This document shows, piece after piece, positions 1 to 8,608 of a stretch of 62,673 nucleotides of DNA. Below the pieces are notes generated by a model. It did no database searches. It was given only the letters and a program-made list of their open reading frames with translations, and was not told where the DNA came from. The translations under genes were made by a program, and so were the position numbers. The DNA lies in contig UBQW01000067.1 in NCBI GenBank assembly GCA_900467745.1, positions 1 through 62,673 on the forward strand, written 5' to 3'. Source of the DNA: Hyphomicrobiales bacterium. Lineage in GTDB: Bacteria; Pseudomonadota; Alphaproteobacteria; Rhizobiales; Rhizobiaceae. Position 1 is the first letter of the stretch, and each line of letters opens with the position of its first letter.

Positions 1-98
1 ATTATAGGCAGCACCCAGGATGCCAACTTCGGCAGGTCCATCGCCACCTCTTTGAGAAGGCCTGGGCGAAGCGGTTCATCTCGGGCATCCGATGTCAT
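1..98 (-). CDS. Partial N-terminus of an unidentified protein running off the left edge
   Basis: An open frame on the minus strand starts at an ATG at 98, after a GAGG-like ribosome site about eight bases upstream, and reads without a stop to the window edge (32 codons). The visible part is a charged leader followed by DLPKLASWVLPI, which looks like the start of a membrane segment. A second in-frame ATG at 41 follows an AGAGGTGG sequence and could be the true start. It is divergent from the sensor kinase gene, so it may be a target of that two-component system, for example a transporter subunit. The family cannot be named from this fragment. Confidence 0.4.
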   Translation of the reverse strand, partial: MTSDARDEPLRPGLLKEVAMDLPKLASWVLPI

Positions 99-203
99 GC
101 TGTGTGCCTCACCGGTAGGATTACGGATTGCCGTTTGCCCCTAGATCGTTATGGCTAATCCATTCACTCAGCCAATGCGTTGGTTTTGTCCGGACATCCA
201 GAT

Positions 204-1727
204 ATGAGACGTTTCTTTGTTGCCCCGCGACGAGCGGCTCGAGCCTTTGCCTTGTGGTTTTTCATCAGCGCAGCGTCGATGTCGATGCTCGCAGCCTACG
301 AGTACCAATCCGGGCTTTCCGCCCTCTCTGAGCGATCAAGAGGTATCGAAACACTCCTCGCTGAGAGACTGGCACAGCATGACGCACATCTGACGGCAAT
401 TGGAACGCTGGTGAGAATGTTTTCACGAGAATCCGCACCGTTTCTGCAGGGCCTGGCGGAGAACATTATTGCACGCTATCCGCGAATAACTGACATCGCG
501 GTATTCGATCTCACGGCTGAAAACCCGCAGTCGTGGAACTATGGTTCCGTCGATGGTCCCATGCCGATATCTGCTCCGCCTCGAGATACTCTACCGCACC
601 TTGCAAATGCGGGTGAGACAGAAATCCGGCCGTCTGGCGTAACAAATTCATATGACATCTACAAATTGGTTGTGCCCGGGCGGATGCTGCGGATGCGCAT
701 CAATGCAGACGCACTTTTGGATAAGCAGCAGATACCTGCACAATACGCGCTCACATTGGGACTTGGTCAATCGGTGTTGTCGTCGCTACAAAACAGCGAG
801 TCGGCCGTGCTAAAAGCGTCCAACGACCTAACCATGCACAATCAAAGTCAGCCGCTGCGCTTGACCGTTACTCGAGGTTTCGGCCCTGCCGAACTTCTTC
901 CACTGCAATTGGTTGTTCCCTTGTTGGCCGCGTTAGGGGCTGCGATTTGGTTGGTCACGTATTTTCGCTACGCGAACGATGAAAGACGACGGCAGGAACA
1001 TCGTGCCGAATTGCTAGAGCAAGACGCCAAACTTGCTCACGCAGCTCGAGTAAACGCGCTTGGAGAGATGGCATCGGGCATTGCACATGAACTTGCCCAA
1101 CCAATCGCTGCAATATTGGCTCAGAGCCAGGCTGCAAGACGAGCCTTGACGATCGCGCGCCCGGATATCGTGGAGAAGGCGTTGGAGGGAAACATCCGGG
1201 ACGCCAAGCGAGCAGGTGACATTCTTGGGCGCATGCGCGCGTACATATCCGGGGCTGCTGCTCACCTAGAGGAAGTGTCGCTCTTTCTGGCTTTGAGCGA
1301 TGCCGTCCGACTTATCGAAGCTGATCTTGCCCAGCGAAACATCGAACTCCTTGTTATACCCGCGAGCGAAGAGATTACCGTTACGATCGACATAATATCG
1401 TTCCAGCAGGTTGTCCTCAATCTGATCCGCAACGCGGCTGACGCGGCAGCGCCAGGGGCAGACCCCCGTATAACGGTGAGCGCTGAACGCGAGCGCAACG
1501 ACGCCGTGATTAAGATCGCAGACAACGGGCCAGGAATCGATCCGTCGTTGCTGGACAGAGTATTCGAGCCGTTCTTTACAACGAAGCAGGACGGCATGGG
1601 TCTTGGCCTTCCTCTTTCGTCTAGATTAATCGAAAAGATGGACGGGTCGCTTTCAATCCGCAACGAAGGAGGCGCATGTTTCATGATACGGCTACCATCG
1701 GGAGCTTCGAATGATCTACCTCGTTGA
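204..1727 (+). CDS. Sensor histidine kinase, DctB/FixL-like
   Basis: Membrane sensor kinase of about 507 residues. The N-terminus (from MRRFFVAPRR) has a hydrophobic segment at about 18-36, then a periplasmic-type sensor region of about 200 residues, a second membrane segment near 240-255 and a cytoplasmic kinase core. The phosphoacceptor motif GIAHELAQP places the active histidine near residue 295. The N box (LIRNAADAA), G1 box (DNGPGID), F box (FEPFFTTK) and G2 box (GMGLGLPLS) are all present. The ATG at 204 is preferred to a TTG eight codons earlier because it directly precedes the basic segment and membrane helix. The gene overlaps the next gene, a response regulator, by 17 bases, so the two form a cognate pair. 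The ligand is unknown; divergent or downstream genes may be targets. Confidence 0.9.
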   Translation: MRRFFVAPRRAARAFALWFFISAASMSMLAAYEYQSGLSALSERSRGIETLLAERLAQHDAHLTAIGTLVRMFSRESAPFLQGLAENIIARYPRITDIAVFDLTAENPQSWNYGSVDGPMPISAPPRDTLPHLANAGETEIRPSGVTNSYDIYKLVVPGRMLRMRINADALLDKQQIPAQYALTLGLGQSVLSSLQNSESAVLKASNDLTMHNQSQPLRLTVTRGFGPAELLPLQLVVPLLAALGAAIWLVTYFRYANDERRRQEHRAELLEQDAKLAHAARVNALGEMASGIAHELAQPIAAILAQSQAARRALTIARPDIVEKALEGNIRDAKRAGDILGRMRAYISGAAAHLEEVSLFLALSDAVRLIEADLAQRNIELLVIPASEEITVTIDIISFQQVVLNLIRNAADAAAPGADPRITVSAERERNDAVIKIADNGPGIDPSLLDRVFEPFFTTKQDGMGLGLPLSSRLIEKMDGSLSIRNEGGACFMIRLPSGASNDLPR

Positions 1728-2292
1728 TGACGACGCTTCGGTGCGTGAGGCAATGACACTGCTTATGGCGACATACGGCAAGGAGGTCGCGGCATTTTCC
1801 GACGCTGCTCACCTGCTCTCGCACATAGAAAGAGCCAAGCCCGGCGTCTTGATCCTAGACTTGCGGATGCCCGCAGCGAGTGGCTTGCAGCTCCTAAAGA
1901 AACTCGAGGAGTTGGGCATCCGGTGGCCGGCGCTCATGATCACCGGTCACGGGGACATCGAAGCATGCCGTCGTGCGTTCAAAGCAGGCGTAATGGATTT
2001 TCTTGCAAAGCCGGTCGATGAACATGTCCTGATGGAAGCACTAGCAACGTGCGAGACAGCGCTCGACGAATTGTTGGTACGACAAGAGAACGGGCGGCTG
2101 ATCCAGCAGCTTACCTCTCGTGAAGTCGAGGTGCTGGAGCTTGTGTCAAAGGGGTTTGGCAGCAAGGATATCGCGGTCGCTTTGGATGTCTCTGTGCGAA
2201 CTGTCGATAGCCACAGAGCAAATATCGCGACAAAACTCGGGACACCCGCAGTAGCAGAGCAGACACGCATTTGGTTGGCCGCGCATCCGTAA
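1711..2292 (+). CDS. FixJ-type LuxR-family response regulator
   Basis: Two-domain response regulator of 193 residues. The receiver domain (about 1-115) has the acidic pocket DDD at 6-8, the phosphoacceptor Asp50 in LILDLRMP, the switch Thr in MITGHGD and the conserved Lys in FLAKPVDE. The C-terminal LuxR/GerE helix-turn-helix (about 130-190) carries LTSREVEVLELVSKG and SVRTVDSHRANI, typical of FixJ/NodW/TtrR regulators. The ATG follows GGGAG and overlaps the kinase gene, so the pair is translationally coupled. Its likely targets are the divergent gene at the left edge or the secreted GlcG-like gene downstream; no binding site could be assigned. Confidence 0.92.
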   Translation: MIYLVDDDASVREAMTLLMATYGKEVAAFSDAAHLLSHIERAKPGVLILDLRMPAASGLQLLKKLEELGIRWPALMITGHGDIEACRRAFKAGVMDFLAKPVDEHVLMEALATCETALDELLVRQENGRLIQQLTSREVEVLELVSKGFGSKDIAVALDVSVRTVDSHRANIATKLGTPAVAEQTRIWLAAHP

Positions 2293-2390
2293 TTCTACCA
2301 GGCTCTGTCGGTGTCAATGCGAGTTAACGGCGCTGATTTTATCTTCCAGATTGGCAATCATCAACTCAACAAACAGGAAGGTTTGCCAAA

Positions 2391-2879
2391 ATGAAGATTG
2401 CCCTGCTCTCGATGGCTGTTTCAGCCCTGATCGCGGCACCCGCCATCGCTCAGGATACGGTCCAACAGACCAGCTTGGGTACTGCCCTGGCGGTCGAGCT
2501 CGCGCAGGCTGCTGTCACTGCGTGCTCAAGTGACGGATACAATGTCTCGGCAGCCGTCACAGACCGGTCCGGCGTTCTTCTCGCTCTCGTGCGTGCCGAG
2601 AACGCTGGCGCACACACAGCAAACGCCTCCACGGCCAAGGCCTTTACGTCAGCCTCGTCGCGCAACCCGACAAGCGCGATCGCCGACAACGTCGCCAAGA
2701 ATGCTGGAGCGGCCGGTCTGGCTGACATTCCTGGATTTCTCGTTCTGGCAGGTGGCGTTCCGATCAAGGTTGGTAAGGACACAGTTGGCGCGATAGGCAT
2801 TGCGGGCGCACCTGGCGGCAATCTGGACGAAGCATGTGCAAACACGGCCCTGGAGAAAGTTGGCGCACGCCTCAAGTAA
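2391..2879 (+). CDS. Secreted GlcG/HbpS-family heme- or ligand-binding protein
   Basis: A 162-residue protein with a clear Sec signal peptide (MKIALLSMAV to AIAQ, cleavage after about residue 20). It is followed by a single GlcG/HbpS (DUF336) domain of about 135 residues, with the family pattern of a helix (ALAVELAQAAVTAC), AAVTDRSGVLLALVRAENA and the glycine-rich GGVPI, VGAIGIAGAPGG and C-terminal ACANTALEKV blocks. Exported members such as HbpS bind heme or act as accessory sensors, while cytosolic GlcG lies with glycolate genes. AGGAAGG precedes the ATG, and a terminator-like hairpin follows the gene. Its position right after a two-component pair suggests it is either an accessory sensor or a target of that pair (inference). 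Confidence 0.85.
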   Translation: MKIALLSMAVSALIAAPAIAQDTVQQTSLGTALAVELAQAAVTACSSDGYNVSAAVTDRSGVLLALVRAENAGAHTANASTAKAFTSASSRNPTSAIADNVAKNAGAAGLADIPGFLVLAGGVPIKVGKDTVGAIGIAGAPGGNLDEACANTALEKVGARLK

Positions 2880-2895
2880 CTGAAGAAGCGATCAG

Positions 2896-2936
2896 GCGCA
2901 CCGTGGCGGCCAGCCGTGGTGCGTCTTTTGTTTTTC
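2896..2936 (+). terminator. Rho-independent terminator after the GlcG-like gene
   Basis: Seven-base inverted repeat GCGCACC (2896-2902) and GGTGCGT (2918-2924) around a GC-rich loop that can pair further. It is followed by TTTTGTTTTT and lies 16 bases past the stop codon. Confidence 0.6.
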
Positions 2937-3471
2937 TTACTCAAGCTTGTTTCTGACACGCGCCCTACCAAATAAAGTGTTGGTATAGGGATTGAGCCAT
3001 GGTTGAACGGGTATCACGGATTTCGTCCACTGCATCATCGCAAGCTGCGCGCGTTGACCGTAGCATTTCGCTCGCAGAGCCAGACTTGGCCTGGGCGGCA
3101 GAACGACAATCTGTGATATCCGAAGGTTTGGATCGGCATCGAGATGCCGATCCAAAAGACGGTTCTGAGCATCACTGGTCAAATTCGCACGAGGGCTCAT
3201 TGTCCGACCGTCTCCCAAATCACCACTCGGCCACGGATCAGGAAAATGATCGCGCCGCCGAGCTCCACTTGTCCGGCGAAAGCGAACGAATTGGGTCTGG
3301 AAACCTGGAGGATGCCGACGTTCCGTTCGGCGATCACGTCGGTTACATTTGATCGCGAACGCCGCGCCAAATCCTGAGGAAACAGAAAAGCGGAATTAGA
3401 TTCTAGTCTGCTTGTTCGGCTGCTGAGAAAGCAGGGCTGACAATAGCCTTCGTTCGATCCTTCATATGCTC
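2937..3471. other. 535-base stretch with no convincing gene
   Basis: Frames on both strands are open for 80-117 codons here, but none has a family signature or a credible ribosome site. On the minus strand, about 3350-3207 reads as a plausible protein fragment (VGILQVSRPN, then LIRGRVVIWE) before a stop. It could be the remnant of an eroded gene. I could not identify it. Confidence 0.35.
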
Positions 3472-4590
3472 CTATGTGCTTACTGCGCTGTTTCGCAGCG
3501 TCACCTTGTCAGACTGCAGACGCTGGGCAACAACATATTGGATCGCCAGACCAAAAATCAGAGTTGAGATATCGACAGCAGGCGAAAACTGATAGGCTTC
3601 TCGTAGGACCTGCAGCGAGATGCAAACGAGTGACCCCCATGCAAACACGGCAAGGCCCTGCTTCCCAAGGAGCGGCACGGCTGCCAGCTTGGCACTACCC
3701 GCCACCACACGACATACGTTGATCTGCGAAATTACGTATGACAGCGCGAGGATGTGTATCAGTCGCGGCAGTGGCAAGATGCCCTTTTCGAAACCGATCA
3801 AAAGGGCAGGATGGTCGCCCCAAGCAGTCAACTCATAGTGCTGCCCCTGGATGACGAACATTGCAAATCCAAGATAGGCGATTGCAGTTGCCATCAAGAC
3901 CGGACTATAGCCGACAAGGCTCTCACCTTTTTTCATGGAGATGCCAGCGCACAGTCCGATGCAGTAGATGAGTTGCCAGGAAAACGGATTGAGGAACCAG
4001 GATCCGTCTGTCGGATAATTTGGAAGGTTGATGTTGTTCCAGCCGGCAATAGCCCAGATGGTAACCGACACCGTCAACAACAGAGCGCGGCTGCGCAAGG
4101 CGAGAGCTAGGAAAACAGGTGTTGCCGCCAACAGCAACATATAGAGCGGCAGAATATTGAAATAGCCAAGCTGATGCGTTGTCGCGAGTACACCGAGCGC
4201 GGTCGACCACGGTGCATCCAGGTAAGAGACCATATTGACGCGCTGCGAAAGAGCGGTCGTGCCGAGCAAATTATGGCCCGCCATGAGAACGATCACTGCC
4301 AGCACGGTTGTCAGCAGATGAACGCTGTAAAGCCGGCTTGCGCGACGCAGGATGCGAGCAATCGCGTGTATGCGGTCGCGGACATAGATATTGGAGTAGG
4401 CAAGCCCCGCAGACATACCCGACATCAGTACAAAGGCCTCTGCGGCGTCCGAAAAACCGAAGTTCTTTGACGTGACACCTTCCATCATGTTGCCAGGCAC
4501 GTGATTGATGAAGATCATCACCAGGGCCAGGCCGCGGAAAAAATCAAGGCGCGGATCTCGGCCGGCCGTTGGAGCGGCAGGGTGCTGCAT
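3472..4590 (-). CDS. OpgC-domain integral membrane protein (acyltransferase-like)
   Basis: Polytopic membrane protein with about ten hydrophobic segments. The N-terminal RDPRLDFFRGLALVMIFINH is the hallmark of the OpgC/acyltransferase-3 group (Asp-Phe-x-Arg-Gly then a conserved His), followed by FGFSDAAEAFVLMSG, also typical of OpgC proteins. E. coli-type OpgC succinylates periplasmic glucans, but the substrate here is not shown. The ATG at 4590 is chosen because conserved sequence begins about ten residues later. A GTG at 4635 would add 15 residues. No operon partners exist on this strand. A fragment of another acyltransferase lies about 0.5 kb away on the opposite strand. Confidence 0.8.
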   Translation of the reverse strand: MQHPAAPTAGRDPRLDFFRGLALVMIFINHVPGNMMEGVTSKNFGFSDAAEAFVLMSGMSAGLAYSNIYVRDRIHAIARILRRASRLYSVHLLTTVLAVIVLMAGHNLLGTTALSQRVNMVSYLDAPWSTALGVLATTHQLGYFNILPLYMLLLAATPVFLALALRSRALLLTVSVTIWAIAGWNNINLPNYPTDGSWFLNPFSWQLIYCIGLCAGISMKKGESLVGYSPVLMATAIAYLGFAMFVIQGQHYELTAWGDHPALLIGFEKGILPLPRLIHILALSYVISQINVCRVVAGSAKLAAVPLLGKQGLAVFAWGSLVCISLQVLREAYQFSPAVDISTLIFGLAIQYVVAQRLQSDKVTLRNSAVST

Positions 4591-5044
4591 GGTTAACTTG
4601 TCCCGCTGATTGATTGCTGTTTCAGATGCACTCACGGTAGCAACCGCTTGATGAAGCCTACATGAACGGGTGGTTCACGTTCGACATTCGAGTCGCAATA
4701 TGAACCGAACAGGAACCGGTCCGGCAATTGGCATCAAGGCTGCAACGCGACACAACGCAATGGCAGCCGGGTCGAACCACCTGCTGAAGCTGCACCGCAG
4801 CCGTGCTATTTTTCGCATCTTCGCAGAGACGCCGTTCATTAGACGTCCGCTCGCGCGCTGTATTCCTCGTTGTTTATGATCGGATCATTGTTCATCTGCA
4901 CGCAGACCGTCGGGCAGGCGATCTTCGACCAACGAGGGACGAGCCTGGGTTTCGCCACCCTGTCAATGAAGGCTCTTGCGCCACTCTAGTTGCTGCCCCC
5001 GGAAAGCAAGGCTGGGGCTCTCACAATGGGGGTCCAGGTGTGCG

Positions 5045-5192
5045 CAGTGGTGCGCCATCCTCGCGCTGATTGCATTTGCAGCCGGACTTGCCAACAGCCC
5101 GAACCGGCCATCCTTATCTGAGCACGTCGAACATGACTGACTATCTCGTGCATCAGACCCTGATTGTCATTGCTGCCTACCAAATCTCGCAA
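5045..5192 (+). pseudogene. Frameshifted C-terminal remnant of an acyltransferase-3 family protein
   Basis: Two frames together reproduce the C-terminal membrane region of an acyltransferase-3 protein. From 5045 one frame reads QWCAILALIAFAAGLANSPN. About 60 bases on, another frame reads PYLSTSNMTDYLVHQTLIVI, where YLVHQTLIV is the characteristic final motif of the family. Upstream there is no start and no preceding membrane helices, so this is a decayed fragment rather than a gene. It suggests past loss or rearrangement next to the intact OpgC-like gene. The assignment is by recalled family pattern and has not been aligned. Confidence 0.45.
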
Positions 5193-5431
5193 GCGATGAA
5201 GAATTCGGCGACCGCGCGCCTTGCTCCTTCCTTGTTGGTGATGCGTCGAGGAGAAAAGGTCTTCGAGAACGGCTTTCTCGACGAGCGCCGCGCCCAGTAT
5301 CTGGTAGCCACTGCGAGATATCTGTCACGCCCGTTCGGCAAGCCCAAATACAATTGCCACCAACACGCGCTCGATATATTCACGGGGACATATCGATTCA
5401 CTATTCTTCGTATTTCACAAGGAATTGCCGT

Positions 5432-6211
5432 TTGCCTTTTGAGCTTTTGGTCTCCCAAGGTCGTATCGCCGACCTTAGCCCTGGCGCCATCCGCGGCGCC
5501 GAGCTTGCCGCGAATGCCCTTACCGCACTCACCGGCCTGGAACCGTCTATCATCGGCACACCTTCCGCGCCGGAGGTGGACGACTGGTCACGAAGTCTCC
5601 CGCAAGCACGACGCACGCTCGAGGCTTTTCAAGATGCAGTTGCCGCAAGCATTGGAAAAGGAAACAGACCGCTGGTGGTAGCAAACACCTGCTCTGCAAG
5701 TCTTGCGACCTTGCCTATCGCTGCCCGGCACTATCCGGATTTGACCGTTCTCTGGATCGATGCTCACGGCGATTTCAACACTCCCGCAACAACGACCAGC
5801 GGGTATCTTGGCGGCATGGTGCTGGCTGCCACCTGTGGGCTCTGGGAAAGCGGTTTCGGTGCCGGCATCGACCCCGCCAGGGTCGTCGTCGCCGGTGCGC
5901 GAGACATAGACCCGCCGGAGCAACAGGCACTGCTTGACGCCGGCGTCCGGTTTTTCGGGCCAGACGAAAGCCGGCCAAAGACGATCGACGAGGCGATCGG
6001 CGACGGACCTGTGTGGATCCACATCGATTGGGATGTCCTCGAGCCGGGTTACGTGCCAGCCGCATATGCGATCGGCGGGGGACTAACGCCGACCGCGCTA
6101 CGTACTCTGTTGGCAACCATCGAATTGACCGAGTTCGAAGCCTCCAACAATGGGGCGGACAACGCGGCCGCACTGGCTCACCTCATCCACACCGTTTCTC
6201 CTCTCCTTTGA
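5432..6211 (+). CDS. Arginase/agmatinase-fold hydrolase with an altered metal site
   Basis: About 259 residues from a TTG at 5432, chosen because AAGGA lies eight bases upstream. Two ureohydrolase metal motifs are clear: WIDAHGDFNTP (two Asp and one His) and HIDWDVLEP (two Asp). The third motif, normally GGDHS, reads ANTCSAS, so its metal-binding His appears to be Cys. Arginase-family members of this kind hydrolyse guanidino compounds or related amides with Mn(II), or have lost that activity. The substrate cannot be predicted. The gene stands alone, followed by a convergent methyltransferase gene with a gap of 54 bases. Confidence 0.82.
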   Translation: MPFELLVSQGRIADLSPGAIRGAELAANALTALTGLEPSIIGTPSAPEVDDWSRSLPQARRTLEAFQDAVAASIGKGNRPLVVANTCSASLATLPIAARHYPDLTVLWIDAHGDFNTPATTTSGYLGGMVLAATCGLWESGFGAGIDPARVVVAGARDIDPPEQQALLDAGVRFFGPDESRPKTIDEAIGDGPVWIHIDWDVLEPGYVPAAYAIGGGLTPTALRTLLATIELTEFEASNNGADNAAALAHLIHTVSPLL

Positions 6212-6265
6212 CGAGCAGCATAACTACGGGCAGGCTGCAATTGCCCTCCCCGCTTCCGTGCTTGA

Positions 6266-7060
6266 CTACCTGGGCGCGGATAGTGAAGGCCTTGCGACGA
6301 CAAGTCGAAGCGAGCCCTCAAAAAACGGCTGCGTGCGAAGTCCGCCATAGCGGGCATCCCAACTCCCGTCGGCCAAGTCGCGGCTCAAATCGGCGACAAA
6401 TCGCTCACCGACGCTCTTGTCGACGAAGATCCATGCGGAATTGGCAAGGCGTGCGCCAGGTTCCAAGATGCGCTCGGGCCGACCGTAATAGGCTTCACCG
6501 AACCCATCGACGCAGCCGAGTGGAACAGGGACGGTGTGGATATCGACGTCCCCGCCCAGCTCCTCAGCGATTGCGCTCATGGCCGGATAACGTCGGGCCT
6601 CCACGGCGATCATCTCCGGCGCGTAGTCGTTCAGCCAGCATCTTGTCAGTTCATTCGGATCGCAGGTGAGAACAAGCACCGGTCCACGCGTGACGCGACG
6701 CATCTCGGAAAGGCCGCAAGCCAAATCAGTCCATTGGTGAACAGTGAACGAAGCCATGCTTGCGTCGAAGGTTTTTTCAGCGAAAGGCAGCCTTTCTGCA
6801 ATCGCGTCGATCGCGGGCGGAAGATGAGCCGGGCGCTGCGCGCGCATTGACGCCGAAGGCTCAACAGCCGTAACCGCGCGATCCACGGGCTCGTAGGAGC
6901 CGGCGCCCGCACCGACATTCAACACCGTGAACGCATCGCCGAGAGCGCGGCGGATATATTCCGCTATCTTAGGTTCCGGCTGGCGATAGCTTACATATCC
7001 TTTGCCGATCACGCCGTAATTCGCGTCACCTGCGCTGCCGTCTTGGTGTCTCTCACTCAT
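6266..7060 (-). CDS. Class I SAM-dependent methyltransferase
   Basis: 264 residues from an ATG at 7060. A Rossmann-type methyltransferase with motif I VLNVGAGAGSYEP near residue 40, the acidic end of strand beta-2 in VTAVEPS, a DAIAERLPF segment and a motif IV-like FDASMASFTVHQW. This is the methyltransferase-11 pattern, which usually acts on small molecules. An ATG 12 codons upstream is possible but would add a low-complexity leader. The gene is divergent from a GcvA-like LysR regulator across 150 bases, so that regulator probably controls it. The substrate is not evident. Confidence 0.82.
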   Translation of the reverse strand: MSERHQDGSAGDANYGVIGKGYVSYRQPEPKIAEYIRRALGDAFTVLNVGAGAGSYEPVDRAVTAVEPSASMRAQRPAHLPPAIDAIAERLPFAEKTFDASMASFTVHQWTDLACGLSEMRRVTRGPVLVLTCDPNELTRCWLNDYAPEMIAVEARRYPAMSAIAEELGGDVDIHTVPVPLGCVDGFGEAYYGRPERILEPGARLANSAWIFVDKSVGERFVADLSRDLADGSWDARYGGLRTQPFFEGSLRLVVARPSLSAPR

Positions 7061-7128
7061 CGCTTTGAACCTTCCGGTTTGAAAAAAGGGGAACACATCA
7101 GCTCCTCATGTTCATTTTTCGATGAGCA

Positions 7129-7190
7129 GTGTTCGATGTTTCTCATATGTGACTAGGCAGAGCGGCCTGAAAACCGATATGATCGAACAC
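7129..7190. promoter_or_regulatory. Inverted repeat between methyltransferase and LysR genes
   Basis: GTGTTCGAT (7129-7137) and its exact reverse complement ATCGAACAC (7182-7190) flank the middle of the divergent promoter region. They are a candidate binding site for the adjacent LysR protein or a chance repeat; the 44-base spacing is long for a single dimer site. Confidence 0.3.
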
Positions 7191-7210
7191 CTTATGTTCG
7201 GAAATCTCAC

Positions 7211-8107
7211 ATGAGCAGACGCATCCCTTCACTTAACGCACTTCGGGCGTTTGAAGCAGCGGGCCGTCATGGACGCATGACGCTTGCAGCAAATGAACTC
7301 AACGTGACCCATAGTGCCGTGAGCCGCCAGATAAAGCACCTGGAGGCTCTTCTCGGGGTGCCGCTGTTTGAGGGACCGAAGAATCAATTGCGGCTAACAG
7401 AGGCCGGGCACACATTGCTGACCGGGCTTGGCGTAGCCTTCGACCAGATCGATATGTCGGTGCGTGCGGTTGCCGATACGGAAGAAGGAGCGATCGACGT
7501 CTCCTGTCCGGGCACCTTCACCATGCGCTGGCTCATTCCGCGACTATACCGTTTTCAAGCGGACTACCCGAAAATCGAAGTACGTTTGACGGCATCCTCA
7601 AAGCCGGTCGATTTCGAGCGGGATGGTGTCGACGTCGCAATCCGTGTGGGGGATCCTCCTTGGTCGGTCGGAGCAGAGGTCATCCCGTTGTTTCCCGAAC
7701 AGATCGGACCGGTCATAGCCGCGGGCTTTGCGAGAAATAACGTGGGGCATCTCGACATCATCCCGGAACTACACACACGAACGAGGCCGCAAGCCTGGAA
7801 CGATTGGCGTTCCCGCTCTGGGCGCCATCTCCTGACAGGTCCAAAGGTGGATTACGAGCACTTTTATTTCATGCTGGAGGCAGCGCGGGCGGGACTCGGC
7901 GCTTGCGCAGCACCTTGGCCCTATGTGGTCGATGACATCCATGCCGGCCGCTTGGTGGCACCGTTCGGTTTTATCGACAGCGGGCATCACTATGTCGCCC
8001 TGAAGCGGTCTAGGCGCAATCGCAAGGCGACCCTGTTTTGCGAATGGCTTGCCGCGCAGGCAAAGGAGTTTCAGACATTGTACCCGGCTTTATCAGACAA
8101 GGCGTGA
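7211..8107 (+). CDS. LysR-family transcriptional regulator, GcvA-like
   Basis: 298 residues. The N-terminal winged helix-turn-helix is typical of GcvA-type regulators: PSLNALRAFEAAGRHG, then LNVTHSAVSRQIKHLE and LLGVPLFEG. The effector domain follows from about residue 90 (VSCPGTFTMRWLIPRL, with DVAIRVGD in the middle), ending in FCEWLAAQA. The ATG at 7211 begins the conserved region. It is divergent from the methyltransferase gene, its most likely target, with autoregulation probable as for most LysR proteins. The effector is unknown. Confidence 0.92.
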   Translation: MSRRIPSLNALRAFEAAGRHGRMTLAANELNVTHSAVSRQIKHLEALLGVPLFEGPKNQLRLTEAGHTLLTGLGVAFDQIDMSVRAVADTEEGAIDVSCPGTFTMRWLIPRLYRFQADYPKIEVRLTASSKPVDFERDGVDVAIRVGDPPWSVGAEVIPLFPEQIGPVIAAGFARNNVGHLDIIPELHTRTRPQAWNDWRSRSGRHLLTGPKVDYEHFYFMLEAARAGLGACAAPWPYVVDDIHAGRLVAPFGFIDSGHHYVALKRSRRNRKATLFCEWLAAQAKEFQTLYPALSDKA

Positions 8108-8258
8108 AATTTGCTCTAGAGCCGTCTTCGTCTCTCAGCACACCGAAGGCTTCGGGCGAGAATTATCCCGTACAACGAATAGTGAATTCGGTGGCATTGC
8201 AATTGTTAGCGCACCACCTAAATTGGGCCATAAAGTGGACGCATTTGGAGAAGCGCGC

Positions 8259-8513
8259 ATGTCACGATCCTACGGCAATATCGAGGATTCAAACGTTCCC
8301 ACAGCATTGACCATCGACCTTGGTGAAGCGGTTCGCTCAGCAAGGCAGGTGGCAGGCTACAGTATCGAGCAGGTCGCACTCACCTGCGGCCTGACCGAGA
8401 CGGAAATTGCCAAGGTCGAAGCCGGCCATGAAGGAGATCGGCGACTTGTAAAGCGCATCGCGAAGGCGCTGGGTATCACGGCGACTGCGTTATTCCCGAC
8501 GGTCGCTGCATAA
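8259..8513 (+). CDS. Small helix-turn-helix (XRE/Cro-like) protein
   Basis: 84 residues from an ATG at 8259. Residues about 15-80 form an HTH_3-like domain: LGEAVRSARQVAGYSIEQVA, then LTETEIAKVEAGHEGD and VKRIAKALGITATALF. This pattern is widespread in small rhizobial regulators, some of which modulate quorum sensing or plasmid functions. No partner toxin or membrane gene is adjacent. An upstream in-frame extension to 8049 has no domain content and overlaps the LysR gene, so I reject it. Confidence 0.75.
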   Translation: MSRSYGNIEDSNVPTALTIDLGEAVRSARQVAGYSIEQVALTCGLTETEIAKVEAGHEGDRRLVKRIAKALGITATALFPTVAA

Positions 8514-8608
8514 GCCGACGTTATCAAACGATTCCGACCACAGCTGTGCGGTGTCGCGAAGTGTAACTACTTGCTCCGCGGCACCTGTAAACTCGCGCGG
8601 TAGCTGCC

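Noticed and set aside
2999..3352. 117-codon plus-strand frame
   Set aside because: No recognisable domain or ribosome site; highly polar composition typical of a chance frame.
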